Assembly (NCBI RefSeq): GCF_014197055.1
Contig: NZ_JACIEW010000002.1
Coordinates: 310,001 to 374,000 of the forward strand
Length of the DNA stretch: 64,000 bases
DNA from: Devosia subaequoris
GTDB lineage: Bacteria; Pseudomonadota; Alphaproteobacteria; Rhizobiales; Devosiaceae
Direction of reading: 5' to 3'
The notes under the pieces are model-generated. The model ran no database searches. It was not told the origin of the DNA and saw only the letters and a list, made by a program, of their open reading frames with translations. Below, in pieces: positions 25,639 to 36,961 of the stretch. The position numbers and the translations under genes were made by a program. Within the stretch, counting starts at the first letter, position 1. Every line of letters begins with the position of its first letter.

Positions 25639-26763
25639 CTAGGCGGACTGGCGGTCTTCGGCCATGGCCCGCTTGCGGAAGGAGTGGGCGCGCCAGAGTT
25701 CGAAAATGTGCATGGCATCGTCCCGGTCGAGCGCGTCGAAGCGCGAGAGGACCATTTTCTTGTCCGCGTCGCTGGGCAGGTCGCGCCAGGGGAGCGTGGC
25801 GACAATGGCCGCGAAGAGGTCCGGTGCCATGCCGGAGGCTCGCAGAGCCACGATAACCGCCACATAGTCCTGACCAGCCAGCCATTTGACGACGATTTCC
25901 GGAGCCACCTGCAGCATGACGGCCATGGCGGCGGCAGCGTGGTGGCCGTAGCCGAAGCGGGCGAAACGGGCCAGCGCACGATCGTCGAGCTGTTTGCGGT
26001 CGGCCAGGCCCTTGACCTGGTTATAGGCCACCTTCCACTCCTGCGCATTGAAGCCAGCGCGGTTGCGGATGCGGTTGTAGACCACGGTATTGATCTTGCC
26101 GGCAGCGACCGGATCGACCTGACGGTCAAGATTGCCCAGGGTTTGCAGCACCTTGCCGGCGACCTGATCGATTTCACCCCGCAACGACTTCCAGTCGATA
26201 TCGCTGCGGCCACGCAGATCGGAGGCGATCTCGGCATCCTCGGTGGCGCGCTTGACCAGTTTCTCCAGCGTCGCGCGGTCAAATTCGGCCTTGGGGTTGC
26301 GGACCAATCGCACCACGGAAGCGGTCTTGCCATGATCGACCAGCGCATCGCCCACCCGTTCGGTGAGCATGGAGCGGCCGGCAATGGCCACCCGATGATC
26401 CTCGGTCTGGTTGGAAATGATATCGATCAGGTCGTCATCGCTGAGCACATTGGAGAATTCGAGCAGCGGCCGGGCCACCTCGATGACATCATTGGCCAGC
26501 TTGACGACAACTGTGCCGGGCGCCCGCTCGAGCGGGGCCAGCAGCTTGGCCACATGCACCCTTGCCTCAACCTCCACCAGCTCTGCGAGCTGGCACAGCA
26601 CCTCGTCATATTGGGCAACCTGATCGTCGTCGCAACGGTCCGAAACGTAGCTGAACAGCTGCGCCGTCGTGCGAAACAGTTGCTCGCGTTCCATCTGGTT
26701 ATCATCGCCGTTGAGAACGCGGAAATTTGCGAACGCACGGTGGCTTTCATCGAGCTCTGTCAT
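25639..26763 (-). CDS. DUF2336 domain-containing protein
   Basis: 374 residues, all helical and soluble. The N-terminal 230 residues match the alphaproteobacterial DUF2336 repeat-like domain (ERVGDALVDHGKTASVVRLVRNPKAEF is typical: repeated short helices as in HEAT-like folds). The function is unknown; members are restricted to Alphaproteobacteria and some lie near cell-cycle or flagellar genes. It is monocistronic, with a terminator after it. Confidence 0.88.
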   Translation of the reverse strand: MTELDESHRAFANFRVLNGDDNQMEREQLFRTTAQLFSYVSDRCDDDQVAQYDEVLCQLAELVEVEARVHVAKLLAPLERAPGTVVVKLANDVIEVARPLLEFSNVLSDDDLIDIISNQTEDHRVAIAGRSMLTERVGDALVDHGKTASVVRLVRNPKAEFDRATLEKLVKRATEDAEIASDLRGRSDIDWKSLRGEIDQVAGKVLQTLGNLDRQVDPVAAGKINTVVYNRIRNRAGFNAQEWKVAYNQVKGLADRKQLDDRALARFARFGYGHHAAAAMAVMLQVAPEIVVKWLAGQDYVAVIVALRASGMAPDLFAAIVATLPWRDLPSDADKKMVLSRFDALDRDDAMHIFELWRAHSFRKRAMAEDRQSA

Positions 26764-26913
26764 AGTCGATCTCCCGGCTTCTGCCGCTTGGTTCGGGTCA
26801 GACTGACCGCCACATGCTTGTAGGGCCTGAAGGTGGGAGATCGGATTTGATTCAAACTTTAGACATTGGCCGCTTCTGTCCTCTGGACCGGGGTCCTGGC
26901 GGATACGCGAGAC

Positions 26914-26943
26914 AAAAAAGCCCCGGGGAAAATTCCCCGGGGC
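26914..26943 (-). terminator. Rho-independent terminator of katG
   Basis: GCCCCGGGGAA, loop of two bases, and its complement (26920-26943) followed by a run of six T on the minus strand, 25 bases after the katG stop. Confidence 0.85.
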
Positions 26944-26967
26944 CGGCAGAACTGTCCCTGAACGCGT

Positions 26968-29214
<2,247 letters not shown>

Positions 29215-29251
29215 TCGATAATTCTTCCTTCTCCAATAGGAAAAACTAATC

Positions 29252-30154
29252 GTGTCGATCACTCTGAAACAGATGCGCTATGCGATCGCCCTGGCAGAGG
29301 CCGGTCACTTCGGCCGCGCCGCCGAGGCATCTTCTGTCACCCAACCGGCATTGTCCCAGCAAATTCTGACGCTTGAAAGACTTTGCGGCACGCCGCTGTT
29401 CGACCGGCTCAAGTCCGGGGTGCGCCCCACCCCGTTTGGCCGGGAATTCATCACCATGGCGCGCGAAACCCTCAAAAGCGCAGAAGCGCTCGATGCCTTC
29501 GCCATTGGCCGCACTGGCACACCAGCGCGTGCCTTGCGCTTTGGCCTGATCCCGACAGTCGCACCCTATTTGCTGCCGGAAATCTTTCCCGCCCTCACCC
29601 GCGATCTGCCCGGGCTCAAATTCACCATCAGCGAAAGCCGCACCGAGGCCTTGGTCGATAGCTTGCGCGATGGAAGCCTGGACATTGCGCTGATTGCCAC
29701 CGAACCTGCCGGGACAGGGCCGCGCCTGGTGGACACACCGCTGTTCGAGGACAATTTCGTGCTGGCAACGCCCAGCGGCGAAACAACCAAGCTTCCGGTC
29801 TCTCTGGCCGCCCTACCCCCGGAACGCATCTTGCTGCTTGATGAAGGCCACTGTTTTCGCGACCAGACGATTTCAGCCTGCCGGCTGGATGCCGAGCGTG
29901 GTGCCAAGACCTTTGCGGCGACCTCCCTGTCGACCATCGTGGAGTTCGTCGCCAATGGCCAGGGGGTGACCCTGCTGCCCCAGATCGCCCTGCGCAAGGA
30001 GGCCAGCGACCCGCGCATCGCCGTGCATCCCCTCAACGACCCGGCGGCGGGACGACAGTTGCGGCTGGTTTGGCGCGATGCGACGCCCTTCGCCGCGACC
30101 TTCCAGCAGATCGCCGATGTAATCCGCGGCTTGCGCAACGGATCGGCGGTCTAG
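29252..30154 (+). CDS. oxyR: Hydrogen peroxide-responsive LysR regulator OxyR
   Basis: A 300-residue LysR-type regulator: N-terminal winged helix (FGRAAEASSVTQPALSQQIL) and a periplasmic-binding-like sensor domain. The redox pair is conserved: Cys201 and Cys210 in GHCFRDQTISAC, the same nine-residue spacing as Cys199/Cys208 of E. coli OxyR. This and the divergent katG make the assignment strong. The start is a GTG at 29252 with AGGA upstream. Its stop overlaps the convergent rarD by 4 bases. Confidence 0.95.
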   Translation: MSITLKQMRYAIALAEAGHFGRAAEASSVTQPALSQQILTLERLCGTPLFDRLKSGVRPTPFGREFITMARETLKSAEALDAFAIGRTGTPARALRFGLIPTVAPYLLPEIFPALTRDLPGLKFTISESRTEALVDSLRDGSLDIALIATEPAGTGPRLVDTPLFEDNFVLATPSGETTKLPVSLAALPPERILLLDEGHCFRDQTISACRLDAERGAKTFAATSLSTIVEFVANGQGVTLLPQIALRKEASDPRIAVHPLNDPAAGRQLRLVWRDATPFAATFQQIADVIRGLRNGSAV

Positions 30155-31095
30155 GCGACCATGCGCCGGCGCTGGCTGTAGCTGTCCCAGGAAAACACGA
30201 TCAGCGAGACCCAGATCAGTGCAAAGCTCAGCAGGCGCAATGAATTGAGTTCCTCGCCGAACATCAGGATCGCCAGAAGGAACTGGATCGAGGGCGCCAG
30301 ATATTGGAACATGCCGATGGTTGTCAGCCGCAACCGCCGGACGCCAAAGGCAAATAGCAGAAGCGGCACCGCCGTTGCCGGGCCGGTGGCGATCAACAGC
30401 AGCATCAGGGTAGGATCAGCGTGAACGCCCACACCGTTGCGCACGATATCGAAAATCACATAGCCCATGGCCAGCGGCGCAACCACCAGGGTTTCAGCGA
30501 ACAGTCCCGTCGCCGGGCCGGTTTGCGCGGTCTTGCGAATGAAGCCGTAAAAGCCGAACGAGAAGGCCAGACCCAGTGCAATCAGCGGTACGCGCCCGAT
30601 GCCGGCGGCCTGGATCAGGATGGCCACGATGGCGATAGCGATGGCGAATGTCTGCACGCGGTTCTGCCGCTCGCCCAGGAACACCATGCCGATGGCGACA
30701 CTGACCAACGGATTGATGAAATAGCCGAAGCTGGCCTCAAGAACCTGCTCGGTCTCCACTGCCCAGACATAGAGTAGCCAGTTGCACAACAGCAGCACTG
30801 CCGAAACGGCAATAACCCGCATGCGGCGGAAATCCGCCAATACGGATCGGATTTCTGAAAAGCCGGCAGTGAAGGCAATGAAAGCGGCGAGCAGAACCAG
30901 GGACCAAAGTGTGCGCTCAGCTACGATCAGGACGGATCCGGCCTGATCGAGCAGGTGAAACAGGATCGGCAGAAAGCCCCAGAGCAGATAGGCTGACAGG
31001 GCAGCAACAACGCCCTTGCGCGTTTCAGCAGCATCGGCCCTTCGCTGCGTAACGCTCTCTGCAGCCAGCTCGGGCGCTTGTTCTGGAAGGGTCAT
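30151..31095 (-). CDS. rarD: EamA-family permease RarD
   Basis: A 314-residue inner-membrane protein with ten hydrophobic segments in two EamA repeats. Typical RarD features are KGVVAALSAYLLWGFLPILF, WSLVLLAA, LLYVWAV and the late FQYLAPSIQFLLA. The substrate of RarD is unsettled (chloramphenicol sensitivity in Pseudomonas). Start at 31095 is chosen because the upstream extension is low complexity and non-hydrophobic. Confidence 0.93.
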   Translation of the reverse strand: MTLPEQAPELAAESVTQRRADAAETRKGVVAALSAYLLWGFLPILFHLLDQAGSVLIVAERTLWSLVLLAAFIAFTAGFSEIRSVLADFRRMRVIAVSAVLLLCNWLLYVWAVETEQVLEASFGYFINPLVSVAIGMVFLGERQNRVQTFAIAIAIVAILIQAAGIGRVPLIALGLAFSFGFYGFIRKTAQTGPATGLFAETLVVAPLAMGYVIFDIVRNGVGVHADPTLMLLLIATGPATAVPLLLFAFGVRRLRLTTIGMFQYLAPSIQFLLAILMFGEELNSLRLLSFALIWVSLIVFSWDSYSQRRRMVA

Positions 31096-31292
31096 GGCGG
31101 GACTCCGCACCGCGCTGCGGGTGCCCACTCCCATACCAACCCCAACCCGCCATGGGCAATCAGAGTTTGTGATCGCCCACCCTTGCAAAGCTGATGGCCA
31201 GGTCCCAACCTTTATCTGTGTCGGACGTTGGCCATGAGGAGCGCCGGCAATGCTCGTGCGCTTCGGACCCGTCCCAATACGAGGAGCAGCAG

Positions 31293-31742
31293 ATGAAAAA
31301 GACAGTGACCTGGATCCTGATCGCCGATGGTACACAGGCCCGCGTGGTTGAGCACGTCGGCCCCGGCAAGGGTCTCACGACCGTCAAGGGCCTCGACTGG
31401 TCCATTCCGCCGCTTCAGACCCAGGATATCAATGCCGACCGACCCGGCCGCAGCCATTCCTCGGTTGGCCATGGCCGCAGCGCCATGGAGCCCAAGACCG
31501 ATCCGGCCGACCACCGGGAAGCCGAATTCATGCGTTCGGTCGCTCATGTGCTGCAGGAAAAAGCCACGTCGGGCGCCTATGACCGTCTGATCATCGCCGC
31601 CGCGCCAATTGCGCTGGGCAATCTGCGAAAGTTGCTGTCCGATCATGTCAAGAAAACCGTGGTAGCCGAACTCGACAAGGATTTGACCAATGTGCCCACG
31701 CCGCAATTGGACAAGCATCTGGACGGCATCATCGCCGTCTAG
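31293..31742 (+). CDS. Host attachment family protein (PF10116-like)
   Basis: 149 residues. The opening KTVTWILIADGTQARVVEH, the central RSHSSVGHGRSAMEPKTDP and the ending LVNKDL-like VAELDKDLTNVPTPQL are characteristic of the family annotated as required for attachment to host cells, first described in Agrobacterium. The fold resembles the eRF1 domain 1/archaeal release factor superfamily. A GAGGAG site precedes the ATG. Its true biochemical role is unknown, and free-living bacteria also carry it. Confidence 0.9.
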   Translation: MKKTVTWILIADGTQARVVEHVGPGKGLTTVKGLDWSIPPLQTQDINADRPGRSHSSVGHGRSAMEPKTDPADHREAEFMRSVAHVLQEKATSGAYDRLIIAAAPIALGNLRKLLSDHVKKTVVAELDKDLTNVPTPQLDKHLDGIIAV

Positions 31743-31874
31743 TTCCGCGATCAGAATTTGCTACCGCACTTCAGAGACTTAGCGCGACTTCTGGAATCCA
31801 TCCCGACAGGCGTTGAATCAGATTATCAGTGCCAGGAAACACTCTCTGAAGTTCTTGATTCAAAATCAGAAGCA

Positions 31875-31903
31875 AGCGGCGCGATCTCTTCTATCGCGCC
31901 GCT
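31875..31903. terminator. Hairpin between convergent genes
   Basis: AGCGGCGCGAT, a 7-base loop, and the exact complement form an 11-bp stem that overlaps the stop codon of the hydrolase at 31902. No T-run follows on either strand, so it may act as a mRNA 3'-end stabiliser or weak bidirectional terminator. Confidence 0.5.
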
Positions 31904-32744
31904 AGTCGTCTGTTTCGTCGTCGTTTTCCTCGCCCGAAAACGCATCGAGGAACTGCAGCAGCACCGAATTGACCAGCCCCGGCTTCTCGATGCTGGGAAT
32001 GTGCGCCGCCCCTTCCAGAACCACCCCGATGGCGTTGGGCATGGTCTCGGATAAGGTCTCGTGCCGGTCGACCAGCGCGGTAAAATCCTCATCACCGACG
32101 ATCAACAGGGTGGGTGCTGCCACGGACTCGACCCGGTCCCAGGCATCGGGCGAAAGCTCTTCCTGAGTCAATTCCGGTTTGCTGAGCACGGCGGCATTCA
32201 TGTCCAGAAACAGCTCGCGCACCGCGCCGCCGACCCGGCCGCTCTGGCTGCGGGGGCCGTCGAGCCATTCATGGGCTTGCACGCGATTGAGCAGATCGAG
32301 GTCGCCGCGTTCCCACGCGTCTTCTTCCGCCATTTCGATGGCGCTTTCTTCCGCGGTCGTACTCCAGGGCGCCCCGTTGATCGAGGTGCCCATCAGTACG
32401 AGCCCGATCACACGACCGGGATAGGCAAGTGCGAAATCGACTGCCAGACCGCCACCCATGGAACACCCCACCAGAATGGCGGCATGGATATCCATTGCGT
32501 CGAGCAGGGCTTCGAGATCATCGAGATGGCTGAACGGCTCGTCTTCGGTGACTGTCTCGCCATAGCCGCGACGGTCATAGGCAATGGCATGCCAACCCTT
32601 GGCGGCAACCGCGTCCATCTGGTCGAGCCACATACGCTTGTCGCAGACCCCGGCATGCAGGAACACAACGGGAAGCCCCTCCCCCTGTTCAAGACCGCTC
32701 AGCGTGCCGCCGCCAATCTCCAGGGCAAATGGCTCGGCGCTCAT
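31902..32744 (-). CDS. Alpha/beta hydrolase
   Basis: 280 residues. The fold is recognised by VVFLHAGVCDKRMW (oxyanion-loop region), the nucleophile elbow GCSMGG with Ser95, the acid in VGDEDFTAL and the catalytic histidine in GAAHIPSIEKP. It resembles 3-oxoadipate enol-lactonase-like or general esterases; the substrate is unknown. The C-terminus is very acidic (FSGEENDDETDD). The start overlaps the upstream secreted protein gene as ATGA, so the two are co-translated. Confidence 0.9.
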   Translation of the reverse strand: MSAEPFALEIGGGTLSGLEQGEGLPVVFLHAGVCDKRMWLDQMDAVAAKGWHAIAYDRRGYGETVTEDEPFSHLDDLEALLDAMDIHAAILVGCSMGGGLAVDFALAYPGRVIGLVLMGTSINGAPWSTTAEESAIEMAEEDAWERGDLDLLNRVQAHEWLDGPRSQSGRVGGAVRELFLDMNAAVLSKPELTQEELSPDAWDRVESVAAPTLLIVGDEDFTALVDRHETLSETMPNAIGVVLEGAAHIPSIEKPGLVNSVLLQFLDAFSGEENDDETDD

Positions 32745-33079
32745 TGCACCAGCGCCGCGCAGAATTTCATGCCATCCTTGTCGCCCAGCCAGCAGCCCGG
32801 CTCACTCTCGACGGGAACAAACCGGCCCAGTTCCTCGGGGTAGCGGCCCGGTTGCGGTTCGGCGGGGATCAGATAGCCCAGACCTTCGCCATCGGCTTCA
32901 TGCGCAAACACGAACGTTTCTCCACTCGGCAGGGCGAAGGTGATGCCACCGCCATCGACAGTCACGTCGCAATCAAACGGGTCCAAACCCGTGATCGAAC
33001 ATTGTCCCGGCGCAGCAATTGCCGGAACGGCGAGGGCAAAGCTGACCAGCAGCACCGCCCCCGTCACGAAATACTTCAT
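32741..33079 (-). CDS. Secreted protein of unknown function
   Basis: 112 residues with a signal peptide (KYFVTGAVLLVSFALAVPAIAA, cleavage likely before PGQCS) and four cysteines in the mature part (QCSI, FDCDV, GCWLG, FCAAL), suggesting two disulfides. A GGGGGA stretch lies just before the ATG at 33079. Longer starts add a non-signal leader. Overlaps the hydrolase gene. Confidence 0.7.
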   Translation of the reverse strand: MKYFVTGAVLLVSFALAVPAIAAPGQCSITGLDPFDCDVTVDGGGITFALPSGETFVFAHEADGEGLGYLIPAEPQPGRYPEELGRFVPVESEPGCWLGDKDGMKFCAALVQ

Positions 33080-33203
33080 ACAGTCCCCCAAGAACCGATC
33101 TGCGAGGAGCATGGCTCCGTCCCGCCCAGTCTATTGCAGAAAGCGCAACAAACCCAACGCTTTTCACACGTCAATGGAGGATTGGTAAAGGCCGGCCGGC
33201 AAG

Positions 33204-33593
33204 TTAGACGCTCGCACCGAGCAGACGATCCAGCGCCTGTTCTACCTCGGTCTGGCTGTAAGGCTTGACGATGACCGCGTGGTCGTCCCATTCCGGCGGC
33301 AAGCCGTCCCGCCCATACCCCGTAGCAAACAGGATAGGCACGCCACGCTCGCGCAGTATCTGCGCCACAGGAAAAACCCTGGCGCCGCCAAGATTGACAT
33401 CCAGAATGGCGACGTCGATCGCCTCGACACTGGTGGCCAACTGCTCTGCCTCGGATAGGCGCATGGCTTGTGCCGCGACATTCCAGCCGAGCTGTTCCAG
33501 AATATCTTCGAGATTAATCAGAACCAGCGCTTCGTCCTCGACGACAAAAACGCGGCGTCCCGCACTAGTCAAAACGCGCCTCCTGTTCAGCAT
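33204..33593 (-). CDS. Single-domain response regulator
   Basis: 129-residue receiver domain: VFVVEDEALVLINLEDIL, phospho-acceptor Asp65 in AILDVNLGG, the threonine in LFATGY and the lysine in VIVKPYSQTEVEQAL. Receivers of this type (often annotated as general stress response PhyR-related or HWE partners) commonly follow HWE kinases in Rhizobiales. The start lies inside the end of the kinase gene (overlap about 29 bases), so it is coupled to it and is the likely partner. Confidence 0.88.
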   Translation of the reverse strand: MLNRRRVLTSAGRRVFVVEDEALVLINLEDILEQLGWNVAAQAMRLSEAEQLATSVEAIDVAILDVNLGGARVFPVAQILRERGVPILFATGYGRDGLPPEWDDHAVIVKPYSQTEVEQALDRLLGASV

Positions 33594-35007
33594 AGGCTGC
33601 CGCAGGGATAAGCACCTGTGCCCGAAGTCCATCCTGATCGTAGTTCAAATCTAAACCGCCGCCCAATTCGCCCGTTACCACCATGCGTAATAGCCGCGCA
33701 CCAAACCCCTGCCGCACCGGCTCGGTTGGCGTCGGCCCATTGCGCTCCACCCAGTCAACGACCAATTGCCCCTCTCCATCCCTACGCCATTTGACGGACA
33801 GGTTACCCTCAGGCACCGACAGGGCGCCGTGCCGAGCCGCGTTTGCCGCCATTTCGTGCAGTACCAAAGCAAGGGCCACGGTTGTCTTGGCATTCACCAT
33901 CAGCGTTGGGCCGCCATAGTCAACCTGTTCGTCGCCAAAGGCGCTCAGTTCCTGGTGCACAAGATTTCCAACCTCTGCATCACGCCAATGACGGTCGCTG
34001 AGCATCGTATGGGCATTGGACAACGCCATGATGCGGGCCTCAAGCGCCCGCCTGGCCTGCGCGAAATCGCTGGTGTTCCGTAGGGTTTGGCTGGCAATCG
34101 ACTGCACGGTGGCCAGCGTGTTCTTCACCCGATGGTTCAATTCGTCGATCATCAGCCGCTGTCGACGGACGGCCCGCACGGACTCGGTGCGATCCATGCC
34201 CTGCACGAAGACGCCAGTAATATTACCGGCTCCATCGCGGATTGGATTGTAGGAAAAATCGAGAAAGGTTTCTTCGGCTGGTCGGCCAGGCTCGTTTTCC
34301 AGCATCACGCGGGCCCCCTCGGCCGCATGCACATGGCCTTCACGATAAACCTTGTCCAATACCTCAATAAACCCCTGATCGATGACCTCAGGGAGAGCCT
34401 GCGCAACAGTCTGCCCAATGACGTCCCGCCCGCCGATCAGCTTGGTGTAGGAATCGGAGGTGAAGGTAAAAACGTGGTTGGGGCCAGAGAGCACGGCGAC
34501 GAACGCAGGCGCCTGCTGAAACAGCCGGCGGAACTCGGCGCTGGAAGCCTCGGTCTCGCGTGTGCGCTCGATCAGGCGCGTCGCCGCCGAAATCGATCCA
34601 TAGGGCAGTGTTGTCGCCTCGCGCATCCGCACCAATTCGGTGACGTCCACCGTGTTCTGCATCACATGTTGAACGGTGCCGTCGGGACCGGTGAGCGGCA
34701 CATGCACGGCGGTCCAATACCGATTGGTAACCGTGCCATCGGCCTCGGTAATGGGGTAGTTGATATAGGCCAGCGTGTCCGGCTCGCCAGTTGCCAGAAC
34801 GCGCTCAAAGGATTGACGCAATCGCACTCCGGCTTCGCCTTCATTGGGAAACAGCGAGAAGAGGTTTTGTCCCTGAAGCTGGGCAAACGGCGTTCCGACC
34901 ACCGCCTCATAGGCCGGATTGGCAGCTACATAGCAGAGTTCGCGATCCAGGATCATGAAGGGGCTGGGCAGCGCTTGAAATATGCGCGCAAAATCCAGCT
35001 CAGTCAT
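33565..35007 (-). CDS. PAS-domain sensor histidine kinase, HWE family
   Basis: 480 residues, soluble. Two PAS domains (about residues 5-130 and 155-275; PSPFMILDRELCYVAANPAY and FVAVLSGPNHVFTFTSDSY) precede a HWE kinase core with phospho-His292 in DELNHRVKNTLATVQS. The family-defining Trp-Glu pair is in VVDWVERNGP and the G-box in GFGARLLRMVV. The PAS signal is unknown; HWE kinases often sense light or redox. It overlaps the downstream receiver gene, its probable target. Confidence 0.92.
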   Translation of the reverse strand: MTELDFARIFQALPSPFMILDRELCYVAANPAYEAVVGTPFAQLQGQNLFSLFPNEGEAGVRLRQSFERVLATGEPDTLAYINYPITEADGTVTNRYWTAVHVPLTGPDGTVQHVMQNTVDVTELVRMREATTLPYGSISAATRLIERTRETEASSAEFRRLFQQAPAFVAVLSGPNHVFTFTSDSYTKLIGGRDVIGQTVAQALPEVIDQGFIEVLDKVYREGHVHAAEGARVMLENEPGRPAEETFLDFSYNPIRDGAGNITGVFVQGMDRTESVRAVRRQRLMIDELNHRVKNTLATVQSIASQTLRNTSDFAQARRALEARIMALSNAHTMLSDRHWRDAEVGNLVHQELSAFGDEQVDYGGPTLMVNAKTTVALALVLHEMAANAARHGALSVPEGNLSVKWRRDGEGQLVVDWVERNGPTPTEPVRQGFGARLLRMVVTGELGGGLDLNYDQDGLRAQVLIPAAAYAEQEARFD

Positions 35008-35120
35008 TGATTAGCGGTCCCCAAAAGCGTCGGGAACATGACCCCGATCAGACAGACGAACGTGATGGAACCCAACCGGTTCCATACCGAGAAAGTTTTT
35101 TTCGTGCGGCACGGAGGCCG

Positions 35121-35149
35121 AAAAAGGGCGCAACTCTCGCCGCGCCCTC
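35121..35149 (-). terminator. Rho-independent terminator of ettA
   Basis: AGGGCGC and GCGCCCT arms (35142-35148 with 35125-35131) followed by TTTTT on the minus strand, just after the ettA stop at 35158. Confidence 0.75.
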
Positions 35150-35157
35150 TTTGTTGG

Positions 35158-36813
35158 TTACCGCGTCAGCGGCTTGTAGGTTGCCCGCCGTGGATTGACG
35201 GCGTCGGCGCCAAGGCGCCGGACCTTGTCGGCCTCATAATCCTGGAAATTGCCTTCGAACCATTCGACGTGGCTGTCGCCTTCAAAGGCCAGCATGTGGG
35301 TGGCAAGGCGGTCAAGGAACATGCGATCGTGGCTGATGATGACGGCGCAGCCGGCAAATTCCTCGAGCGCTTCTTCCAGCGCAGCCAGGGTTTCGGTGTC
35401 CAGATCGTTGGTCGGTTCGTCGAGTAGCAGCACGTTGGCGCCGGATTTGAGCATCTTGGCCAGGTGTACGCGATTGCGCTGCCCGCCCGAGAGATTGCCC
35501 ACTTTCTGCTGCTGATCGCCGCCCTTGAAATTGAACGCCGAGGTATAGGCGCGCGAGTTCATTTCGCGCTTGCCCAGCATCAGGATGTCGTCACCCTCGG
35601 AGATTTCCTCCCACACGGTCTTGTTGGGGTCGAGCGCGTCGCGGCTCTGGTCGACATAGCCCAGATTCACGTTGTCGGCCACGGTGACCGTCCCGCTATC
35701 GGGCGTCTCTTGACCGGTCAGCATCTTGAACAGCGTCGTCTTGCCCGCGCCGTTGGGACCAATGATGCCCACAATGCCACCGGGTGGCAGCTTGAACGAC
35801 AGATCGTCGATCAGCAGGCGGTCGCCAAAGGACTTGCTCAGGTTTTCGACCGTGATGACATTCTGTCCAAGGCGCTCGCCGGGCGGAATGATGATCTGGG
35901 CGGTCTGTGACTGGGTGCGGGCCTCGTTGAGCTTGACCAACTCGTCATACGCCTTGATACGCGCCTTGGACTTGGACTGGCGCGCCTGCGGAGACTGGCC
36001 CATCCATTCGCGCTCTCGCTCAAGCACCTTGGCGCGAGCAGCATCCTCGCTCTTTTCCTGCGCGAAGCGCTTTGCCTTGGCGTCGAGATAGGCGGTGTAA
36101 TTGCCTTCATAGGGCACGCCGCGGCCACGATCGAGCTCGAGAATCCAGCCTGTGACATTGTCGAGGAAGTAGCGGTCGTGGGTAATGATCAGCACGGCGC
36201 CTTCAAATTCGCGCAGGTGCCGTTCCAGCCAGGCCGTGGTCTCGGCGTCCAGATGGTTGGTCGGTTCGTCGAGCAGCAGCAGGTCGGGCTTGGAGAGCAG
36301 CAGCGCGCAGAGCGCTACGCGGCGCTTTTCACCGCCCGAGAGATTGGTGACATCGGCGTCGCCAGGAGGGCAGCCGAGCGCCTCCATGGCCACCTCAACC
36401 TGGGATTCGAGATCCCACAGATTCTGTGCGTCGATGACGTCCTGGAGCTGGGTCGCCTCGTCCGCGGTTTCATCCGAATAGTTCATCATCAACTCGTTGT
36501 AGCGGTCGACAATGTCCTTCTTTTCCTTCACCCCGGTCATCACATTGCCCAGCACGTTGAGTGCCGGGTCGAGCTGCGGCTCCTGGGGCAGATAGCCCAC
36601 CTTTGCGCCTTCGGCGGCCCAGGCTTCGCCCGAAAATTCGGTCTCGATGCCGGCCATGATCTTGAGCAGGGTCGACTTGCCCGAGCCATTGGGGCCGAGA
36701 ATGCCGATCTTGGCGTCGGGGTAGAAGGAGAGATGGATATTATCCAGCACCTTCTTGCCGCCGGCATAGGCCTTACTCATTCCGTGCATGTGATAGATGA
36801 ACTGGCGCGCCAT
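35158..36813 (-). CDS. ettA: Energy-dependent translational throttle protein EttA (ABC-F)
   Basis: 551 residues with two ABC domains and no membrane segments. Walker A motifs GPNGSGKSTLLK and GPNGAGKTTLFK, signatures LSGGEKRR and LSGGQRNR, Walker B LLLLDEPTNHLD and LLLDEPTNDLD are all present. The EttA-specific arm (residues about 95-140) and the interdomain P-site tRNA-interaction motif region (residues 245-310, rich in Arg/Lys) distinguish it from other ABC-F proteins. It binds the ribosomal E site and links translation to the ADP/ATP ratio. Confidence 0.96.
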   Translation of the reverse strand: MARQFIYHMHGMSKAYAGGKKVLDNIHLSFYPDAKIGILGPNGSGKSTLLKIMAGIETEFSGEAWAAEGAKVGYLPQEPQLDPALNVLGNVMTGVKEKKDIVDRYNELMMNYSDETADEATQLQDVIDAQNLWDLESQVEVAMEALGCPPGDADVTNLSGGEKRRVALCALLLSKPDLLLLDEPTNHLDAETTAWLERHLREFEGAVLIITHDRYFLDNVTGWILELDRGRGVPYEGNYTAYLDAKAKRFAQEKSEDAARAKVLEREREWMGQSPQARQSKSKARIKAYDELVKLNEARTQSQTAQIIIPPGERLGQNVITVENLSKSFGDRLLIDDLSFKLPPGGIVGIIGPNGAGKTTLFKMLTGQETPDSGTVTVADNVNLGYVDQSRDALDPNKTVWEEISEGDDILMLGKREMNSRAYTSAFNFKGGDQQQKVGNLSGGQRNRVHLAKMLKSGANVLLLDEPTNDLDTETLAALEEALEEFAGCAVIISHDRMFLDRLATHMLAFEGDSHVEWFEGNFQDYEADKVRRLGADAVNPRRATYKPLTR

Positions 36814-36961
36814 GGGCGATGAACCTCTTAAAGGGTGTTCGGGGATTGGCGCCTATGTAGGGCATAGGGCAACGCGGAGCAACGGGGGGCCGGCGGTCAC
36901 GCAGCCGTCATCTGCTCTCACTAAGCAGGGCCCGCCTGCCATAGTACCCAAGAGCCTTGCC

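Noticed and set aside
25497-26384. N-terminal extension of the HAD phosphatase gene
   Set aside because: The frame is open upstream of 25496, but the HAD motif I starts right after the ATG at 25496 and the extension overlaps the DUF2336 gene in another frame.
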